DNA of 23,866 nt from Candidatus Woesearchaeota archaeon (lineage in GTDB: Archaea > Nanobdellota > Nanobdellia > Woesearchaeales > GW2011-AR9): assembly GCA_016188105.1 (NCBI GenBank), contig JACPIL010000029.1:1-23866 (forward strand). The letters run 5' to 3'. This document shows, one piece after another, positions 19,433-23,866 of this stretch. The notes under the pieces were generated by a model, which ran no database searches, was not told where the DNA came from, and saw nothing but the letters and a program-made list of their open reading frames with translations. Numbering within the stretch: position 1 is the first letter of the stretch; the number at the start of each line of letters is the position of its first letter. Both the position numbers and the translations under genes were made by a program.

Positions 19433-19783
19433 ATGAGAAAATACAAAAGTAAAAGAAGTGATGTAGTAATTGAAGGAACTGCCAGCGAAGATGTTTGCCA
19501 GGCTTTGCGAGAGCAAGGAGCAGCTATTGCATATTTCGCCGACTTTGGAGATAAAAGGCAGTTTTACGCAGCAGAGGATCAGTGGGGTCGACTCTGCGAT
19601 TTGTACTGGGCTAAGAAAGTGGGAGACGGTTATGCGGATAGTACCACCACGTTAGTGTCAGTCACTGATGAGGCTTTTAGGGAAGATTTTCATCGAGCCT
19701 ACCACGCCGACTTTGGATTCGATGAAGCAGAATTATTGTGGACACGCTATCCTACTATTGATGCGTTGACTGGAGGTAAATAA
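19433..19783 (+). CDS. Uncharacterised 116-residue protein
   Basis: No family recognised. The protein begins MRKYKSKRSDVVIEGTASED and has a possible alpha/beta fold (VCQALREQGAAIAYFADFGDKRQFYAAEDQWGRLCDLYWAKKVGDGY). It is rich in acidic and aromatic residues toward the end (DEAFREDFHRAYHADFGFDEAELLWTRYPTIDAL). Two cysteines are far apart. It is soluble. The strong AAGGAGGAG ribosome binding site may be controlled by a pseudoknot. It ends 1 nt before the next ATG, so it forms a tight two-gene unit with the receiver-like protein, and the two proteins probably act together. The divergent TrmB gene, now broken, might once have regulated this promoter; that is inference. Confidence 0.75.
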   Translation: MRKYKSKRSDVVIEGTASEDVCQALREQGAAIAYFADFGDKRQFYAAEDQWGRLCDLYWAKKVGDGYADSTTTLVSVTDEAFREDFHRAYHADFGFDEAELLWTRYPTIDALTGGK

Positions 19784-19784
19784 A

Positions 19785-20423
19785 ATGAAAAAATTAGAAC
19801 TTTTAGTTGTGGAAGACACTGAAAAGCATCTTGCTGATGCGAGAGAGTACTTCGGTAGGGATGCTATTAAAGACAAAGTTAGCGTAACCTATGCAACAAC
19901 TCTTTTGGAAGCTGAGGAAAAATTACTGGGAACCAAGTACGATGGAGTGATAACTGATTTGTTTTTTCCGACAGGGGAAAGCGATGAGCAACGCGATCGG
20001 GACAGAAAATCTGAGCTAAGCGTTAAATTAGTGTCTCATGTTCGTGGTTACGAAGAATTTAAAGCTGTTGATGCTTGGGCATACGGAGATAGTCTTCCGC
20101 CAGCAGGCGTATTTGTGGTAGAAGCAGTTAGGAAATTGGAGATACCTTACGTAATCAGCACCGATTCCTATCATCATCACAGAGCTTGTGAACCAGTATC
20201 TAAATACCTAAGTGCACACCATACTTGGGTTGAAACGGGAAAAGGGTTACCTGCCTGTGGCGAACGTGAAGTTATAGGGACAAGCAAGGATTGGAAGGAA
20301 GCCTATACCATAATAGTTGAAACAATTGAGTGGGTTAGTTTAGGTAAAGACCCTGAAAGTTACCCATGGTTTCAAGACCGGCGTGATTTCCGTGACTCCC
20401 TTATTGAGAAATACGGGATATAA
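19785..20423 (+). CDS. Atypical response-regulator receiver-like protein
   Basis: A 212-residue protein whose N-terminal half resembles a receiver domain: ELLVVEDTEKHLADA (acidic Glu10-Asp11), YDGVITDLFFP with the expected phospho-acceptor Asp58, and IPYVISTDS with the conserved Thr near 126. Departures are clear. About 40 residues are inserted between the Asp58 strand and PPAGVFVVEAVRK, and the usual Lys after the Thr is absent, with HHH at 130-132 nearby. It has no DNA-binding domain. It may be a receiver that works without classic phospho-relay, or one using the His cluster for metal or ligand binding. No histidine kinase is visible in the window. It starts 1 nt after the preceding stop. 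Confidence 0.68.
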   Translation: MKKLELLVVEDTEKHLADAREYFGRDAIKDKVSVTYATTLLEAEEKLLGTKYDGVITDLFFPTGESDEQRDRDRKSELSVKLVSHVRGYEEFKAVDAWAYGDSLPPAGVFVVEAVRKLEIPYVISTDSYHHHRACEPVSKYLSAHHTWVETGKGLPACGEREVIGTSKDWKEAYTIIVETIEWVSLGKDPESYPWFQDRRDFRDSLIEKYGI

Positions 20424-20481
20424 TTTTTTTCTTTCCTTCTTCTTCACAATCTTTATATTCTCCTTCTTCTCACAATATTCT

Positions 20482-21150
20482 ATGTCTGAAATTACTCATG
20501 TCTGTTTTGATATTGGCGGAGTGGCTAATGTCAGAATGCCTCGCGAACAGGTCATCTCTAGAGGAAAAGAATATTTTGGAGAAGACTTTTCTGAGGGAAA
20601 ATTAAAACAGATGATTTTTCCAACTATCAGCGGTATAGATGTCTGGCGAGAATTCCAGAATGGAATGATCCCGGCCCAGCGGTATTTAGAATTCGCTTTA
20701 TCGGCCGGAGAATTTCACCCTAACAAAGATAATCGAATTTTTTTCCAAAGTCTTCTTGAAGAATGGTGTGGTGTAGCTTACCAACCTATTTTAGGTTTAG
20801 TTGACGGATTAAAAAAACATGGATATCACACCAGCATCTTAAGCAACAATAATGAGATTATGTACAATACTCCCAGCGCAGATGCTATTAAGAAACGCGT
20901 CGATGTCGCGATATCTTCACACCAGATTTTTGTTTCCAAACCGCATTGGGATGCATTTTGTGTCTTGTTAGACAAGATTAAGCCTGAAACTCCGAAGGAA
21001 GTTGTTTTTATAGATGACCGAGAGGAAAACATTAAAGCTGCAAACAGCTATGGGTTGCAAGGCAGCCATTTTCGTAGTAAACAACTGGGCATGGATCAAG
21101 CTTTTGAAGAATTACTAAAGTCTTTGAAGGAGAAAGGAGTCAGAATCTGA
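20482..21150 (+). CDS. HAD-superfamily phosphatase (subfamily IA-like)
   Basis: A 222-residue protein with all four HAD motifs: I, HVCFDIGGVANV (nucleophile Asp10); II, TSILSNNNEI (Ser121); III, FVSKPHWDAF (Lys153); IV, VVFIDDREENIKAA (Asp178-Asp179). The second Asp of motif I (DxD) is Gly12. That also occurs in the 'FDIGGV/FDLGNV' subgroup that includes sugar-phosphate phosphatase YihX. The helical cap sits between motifs I and II (about 20-100). It hydrolyses a small phosphate ester in the cytoplasm; the substrate is unknown. The ATG at 20482 is about 27 nt after TTTATATTC (20451-20459), so it is leaderless; a longer in-frame start at 20383 lies inside the upstream gene. Confidence 0.9.
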   Translation: MSEITHVCFDIGGVANVRMPREQVISRGKEYFGEDFSEGKLKQMIFPTISGIDVWREFQNGMIPAQRYLEFALSAGEFHPNKDNRIFFQSLLEEWCGVAYQPILGLVDGLKKHGYHTSILSNNNEIMYNTPSADAIKKRVDVAISSHQIFVSKPHWDAFCVLLDKIKPETPKEVVFIDDREENIKAANSYGLQGSHFRSKQLGMDQAFEELLKSLKEKGVRI

Positions 21151-21191
21151 GCTACAAAACGTTTAAATAACCAAACCTTCTTCTGCAAGCA

Positions 21192-21413
21192 ATGTCTCCC
21201 AAGAAAAATACTTTAGGAATTACCGTTAAAAAAAGCCAGGATTTCTCTGAATGGTATACCCAATTATTACAAAAAGCAGAACTGATCGAATATTCTGCCG
21301 TGTCAGGCTGTTACATTCTTAGACCAAATGCATACCATATTTGGGAAAAAGTGCAAGAATTATTTGATAAATTAATCAAAACAGATAGAGTAAGAAATGC
21401 ATATTTACCCTAA
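21192..21413 (+). CDS. proS: Prolyl-tRNA synthetase, N-terminal fragment (frame broken)
   Basis: The 73 residues match the start of archaeal-type class II ProRS: DFSEWYTQLLQKAELIEYSAVSGCYILRPNAYHIWEKVQELFDKLIK, ending RVRNAYLP and a stop. In intact enzymes 'NAYFP' is followed by about nine residues of motif 1 (LLIPESFL-type) and then the 'KEaEHvxGFaPEVAWV' stretch. Here that stretch follows after one base, in another frame, so 26 or 29 bases appear to be missing. TATA CGTTTAAATAAC (about 21160-21172) supports the start. Fragment alone cannot bind ATP or tRNA. Confidence 0.8.
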   Translation: MSPKKNTLGITVKKSQDFSEWYTQLLQKAELIEYSAVSGCYILRPNAYHIWEKVQELFDKLIKTDRVRNAYLP

Positions 21414-22620
21414 AGAAGAGAAACATATCCAGGGATTTGCGGCGGAAGTGGCCTGGGTAGAATCGGGAGGAAATTCAAAACTGCAGGAACGCTTAGCAGT
21501 TCGGCCAACCTCAGAAACAATTATCAATGATTCTTATGCGAAATGGATCAGGTCGCATCAAGACTTACCATTGCGGTTAAACCAATGGTGTAATGTCGTA
21601 CGCTGGGAATTCAAGCATCCAATTCCATTTCTGCGCAGCAGAGAATTTCTCTGGCAGGAAGGACATACTGCTTTTGCGACTAAAGAAGAAGCAGTAAAAG
21701 AAACCTACAAGATTCTTGATTTTTATGAAAAAGTATTTACTGAATTAGCAGCAGTTCCGGTATTGAAAGGAATGAAATCAAAAACAGAAACTTTTGCTGG
21801 AGCAGAATTTAGTTTATCATTAGAAGCATTCTTGCCAAATGGTAAAGCAGTGCAAGGTTGTACTTCACATCACCTCGGACAGAATTTTGCTAAAGCTTTC
21901 AATATTACATTTCAAGATGAGAAACAGCAATCACAACATGTCTGGCAGAATTCCTGGGGAATAACTACCAGGCTTTTAGGAATCCTAATTATGATTCATT
22001 CTGACGATAAAGGTTTAGTGTTGCCGCCAAAATTGGCATTAAGACAAGTAGTCATTGTTCCCATACTTTTTGATGATTCAAGGGCGAGAGTATTGAAAGA
22101 AGCACAAAAAGTTCAGAGCATGCTGGAAAAGAAAGGGATTTCTGTGTATTTAGATCTCCGCGATGGCTATTCCCCCGGATGGAAGTTCAACGAGTGGGAG
22201 ATGAAAGGTGTTCCAGTACGGATAGAGCTTGGACCAAAAGATTTAGAAAAAAAGGAAGTGATGGTAGTGCGAAGAGATACTGGCGAAAAGCAGTCGTTGC
22301 CTCTTTCAGCACTGGATAGGGAAATTGCTCTGATCTTAGAACAGATGCAGCAAGACTTATACGCAAAGGCAGAGAAATTTCTCAAACAAAGTATTGCTAA
22401 AACAGAAGTAATAAAAGATGCCGAGAAAGTGATTAGTTCTGGAAAGATTGTTCTTGTTCCTTGGTGTGGATTAGAGAAGTGTGAAGAGAAATGGAAAGAG
22501 AAAACAGGAGCAAAATCTCTGAATTCTCCATTAGAACAGCCTGCTATGAAAAAAGACCAATCCTGTTTCGCTTGTAAGGAAAAAGCTCGTTCCTGGTCCT
22601 ATGTCGGGAAGAGTTATTAG
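21397..22620 (+). CDS. proS: Prolyl-tRNA synthetase, catalytic body (5'-truncated frame)
   Basis: The frame gives 407 residues of archaeal-type ProRS beginning MHIYPKEEKHIQGFAAEVAW. It includes motif 2 (LRLNQWCNVVRWEFKHPIPFLRSREFLWQEGHTAF, about 57-91), HLGQNFAKAFNITF and motif 3 region (SWGITTRLLGILIMIHSDDKGLVLPPKLA, about 188-216). Then come the anticodon-binding domain (VVIVPILFDDSRARVLKEAQKV) and the archaeal/eukaryotic C-terminal zinc domain with cysteines in VPWCGLEKCEEKW and DQSCFACKEKA. The enzyme charges tRNA-Pro. The 5' part is in another frame, and part of motif 1 is absent. The ATG at 21397 has no Shine-Dalgarno and overlaps the first fragment by 17 nt. Either a split protein, a pseudogene or a sequence error. 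Confidence 0.85.
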   Translation: MHIYPKEEKHIQGFAAEVAWVESGGNSKLQERLAVRPTSETIINDSYAKWIRSHQDLPLRLNQWCNVVRWEFKHPIPFLRSREFLWQEGHTAFATKEEAVKETYKILDFYEKVFTELAAVPVLKGMKSKTETFAGAEFSLSLEAFLPNGKAVQGCTSHHLGQNFAKAFNITFQDEKQQSQHVWQNSWGITTRLLGILIMIHSDDKGLVLPPKLALRQVVIVPILFDDSRARVLKEAQKVQSMLEKKGISVYLDLRDGYSPGWKFNEWEMKGVPVRIELGPKDLEKKEVMVVRRDTGEKQSLPLSALDREIALILEQMQQDLYAKAEKFLKQSIAKTEVIKDAEKVISSGKIVLVPWCGLEKCEEKWKEKTGAKSLNSPLEQPAMKKDQSCFACKEKARSWSYVGKSY

Positions 22621-22625
22621 TAACC

Positions 22626-22648
22626 ACTACTTTTAAGTAGTAATTTTT
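22626..22648 (+). terminator. Hairpin terminator after proS
   Basis: ACTACTT and AAGTAGT (22626-22641) pair around TT and are followed by AATTTTT. The stem is AT-rich but perfect, 6 nt after the proS stop. Confidence 0.55.
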
Positions 22649-22656
22649 CCGAAATG

Positions 22657-22666
22657 TTTATATATT
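22657..22666 (+). promoter_or_regulatory. TATA box of the RHH-kinase unit
   Basis: TTTATATATT is centred about 28 nt before the ATG at 22690, so the first gene is leaderless. Confidence 0.6.
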
Positions 22667-22689
22667 ACTATTAAGTTCTCACAAAAACT

Positions 22690-22836
22690 ATGAGATTAAC
22701 GGTCAGTTTTTCACTGAAAGAGGAAACGCTGTCTAGGCTATTAGAGAAGCTTAGATTAGATAATAGTTACCGGAATAAGTCTCATCTAGTAGAGTGTGCA
22801 ATAGAGAAGTATTTAGAGGGGGAATCAGTAAAATGA
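22690..22836 (+). CDS. Ribbon-helix-helix (CopG-like) small protein
   Basis: A 48-residue protein: RLTVSFSLKEETLSRLLEKL, then RLDNSYRNKSHLVECAIEKYLEGESVK. A short N-terminal beta strand with alternating polar and hydrophobic residues is followed by two helices, with the 'NKSHLVECAIEKYL' second helix. This is the layout of MetJ/Arc/CopG ribbon-helix-helix dimers that bind DNA through the strand. It is leaderless behind a good TATA box. Its stop overlaps the kinase start as ATGA. A short DNA-binding protein encoded first and overlapping an enzyme gene is the usual plan of toxin-antitoxin or autoregulated pairs; that role is inferred. Confidence 0.82.
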   Translation: MRLTVSFSLKEETLSRLLEKLRLDNSYRNKSHLVECAIEKYLEGESVK

Positions 22837-23861
22837 CATCGTACCGGCCGCCTCAAGAATTGAAATCTACTTTCCCAGGAGAGATTACAACTAAGACTGG
22901 AACTGGGAGTAATGAACAAGAAGGGCCACGAAGTGTTCCAATCAGAAAAATGCAATTGGACAGGCTTTCAGAGGAAGAATTAGCTGCTAAGTATAACATT
23001 AAGCCACAGATTAGAGATTACAGATTAATTTCCACCCTTTCATATGTTCGTGGACAAAGGGAAGTTTTTCTCGGGGAAAGAATAGATGCTGGAGAGAAAG
23101 TAGTTCTAAAGCGATCACAAAATGGACGATATCGACGCGACAAAGAACTCCAGGCAATTTTGAAGGGCTATGGAGGACATAAGAATCTGCTCTTGGCTGA
23201 GGACTTCATAGATGAAGAAAATATCATGGTTTATCGTTATATACCTGGCGGGGATTTGAAAAGTCTGGAAAAGATGGGCCCCTTTACTCCGCAGCAGATT
23301 AAGAATCTTTTCTTAAGCCTTTGTCGAGCCACGGAATATATGCATCATTGCGGGGTCACTCATCATGACTTAAAAAACAGCAATATCTTTTTGGATACTG
23401 AGCCGGGATTAGAAATTATCCAACCTGAAGATCTGGAATCTTTAGAAAGAATTACTCCTAAAATAGGAGACTTCGAATTAGGATGGCATAAGAAAGTAGC
23501 AGATTTAGCTCTCCGCCAAGGACAGCTGGCGGGAACGCTCCCTTACATGGCACCGGAAATGCTTGAACATGGAGTAAGAAATAATCCCCTTAACGATGTA
23601 TATGCATTGGCAGTTATCGCATTCCGTCTCTTGACTATAGCGTTCCCTTACTCGGCTGCTGAAGGAACAAATGAACAAGAACAAATCTTCGAGATAATGA
23701 GGCAGCATCAAAGTGGAAAAACTCCCAGCCTTATCGAGCGAAATTCCGAAGTAAGCGCCGATTTAGAAGAAGTGATCCAAAAAGGACTGGCTTTAGATCC
23801 AAAAAATAGATGGCTAAGTCCAATGAAATTTGGTCTTCACTTTGCATTTACTTTCAGGTGA
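22833..23861 (+). CDS. Hanks-type (eukaryotic-like) Ser/Thr protein kinase
   Basis: A 342-residue soluble kinase. Residues 1-60 are an extended, probably flexible head; the kinase fold spans about 65-335. Key residues: ATP-anchoring Lys93 (KVVLKRS), alpha-C Glu probably 105, catalytic loop THHDLKNSN (Asp179, Lys181, Asn184; the HRD Arg is His), metal-binding Asp213 in GDFELGW (DFG is DFE), APE at 240-242 (GTLPYMAPEM), and structural Asp255 (NDVYALAVIAF). The glycine loop (TLSYVRGQREVFLG) is poor. All residues needed for catalysis are present. There is no membrane helix or PASTA domain. GAGGGGG (22816-22822) lies 10 nt before the ATG, which overlaps the RHH gene stop. Its target is unknown. 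Confidence 0.9.
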   Translation: MTSYRPPQELKSTFPGEITTKTGTGSNEQEGPRSVPIRKMQLDRLSEEELAAKYNIKPQIRDYRLISTLSYVRGQREVFLGERIDAGEKVVLKRSQNGRYRRDKELQAILKGYGGHKNLLLAEDFIDEENIMVYRYIPGGDLKSLEKMGPFTPQQIKNLFLSLCRATEYMHHCGVTHHDLKNSNIFLDTEPGLEIIQPEDLESLERITPKIGDFELGWHKKVADLALRQGQLAGTLPYMAPEMLEHGVRNNPLNDVYALAVIAFRLLTIAFPYSAAEGTNEQEQIFEIMRQHQSGKTPSLIERNSEVSADLEEVIQKGLALDPKNRWLSPMKFGLHFAFTFR

Positions 23862-23866
23862 GCAAA

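Noticed and set aside
22833..23861. HipA-type kinase
   Set aside because: The HHDLKNSN, DFE and APE motifs and their order are those of Hanks-type protein kinases, not of HipA.

Overview
The window looks like a gene-dense chromosome segment (AT-rich, short spacers) of an archaeon, most likely a DPANN lineage of the Woesearchaeota/Pacearchaeota type. The evidence is the archaeal/eukaryotic ribosomal proteins L15e and S6e, an archaeal FtsZ, archaeal-type prolyl-tRNA synthetase, a TrmB-type regulator, TATA boxes about 25-30 nt upstream of many leaderless starts, and several small proteins of a kind common in DPANN genomes (a pilin-like 'KRGQVTVF' protein, an acidic lysine-ended protein, short zinc proteins). 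The lineage is inferred from gene content only.

Layout. 1-3.9 kb, minus strand: a pilin-like secreted protein cut by the window edge, L15e, a CcdA-like membrane protein overlapping a duplicated HxHxDF membrane protein, and a CorA Mg2+ channel. 4.1-7.1 kb, plus strand: a CPA2-type cation/proton antiporter, a protein with four CBS domains and a RaiA/HPF-like tail, and an orphan. 7.1-9.6 kb, minus strand: an acidic protein, then an oxidative-stress cluster (2Fe-2S ferredoxin, AhpC-type peroxiredoxin, Fe/Mn superoxide dismutase) and a DUF4346-like gene. 9.7-16.8 kb: an eight-cysteine protein coupled to an M3 oligoendopeptidase, an exported OB-fold protein, small orphans, a phosphoribosyltransferase, S6e, two membrane proteins, a nitroreductase and a 2H phosphoesterase. 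16.8-18.3 kb: ftsZ behind a long, structured, repeat-bearing leader. 18.3-22.6 kb: a candidate structured RNA, a defective-looking tRNA-Cys, a broken TrmB regulator, a two-gene unit with a receiver-like protein behind a possible pseudoknot leader, a HAD phosphatase and a prolyl-tRNA synthetase gene interrupted by a small deletion. 22.7-23.9 kb: a ribbon-helix-helix protein overlapping a Hanks-type protein kinase.

Two themes stand out. First, several leaders or spacers can fold: three hairpins with nearly the same UUGGUC loop before ftsZ, a three-way junction before S6e, an H-type pseudoknot that would bury the ribosome binding site at 19.4 kb, a perfect hairpin before sod, and a probable small RNA at 18.3 kb. 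These were folded by eye and are candidates. Second, three genes between 18.4 and 21.4 kb (tRNA-Cys, TrmB regulator, proS) each seem to lack bases. This could be real decay, a split gene, or a sequencing or assembly fault in that stretch; the loss in proS, which should be essential, makes this worth settling first.
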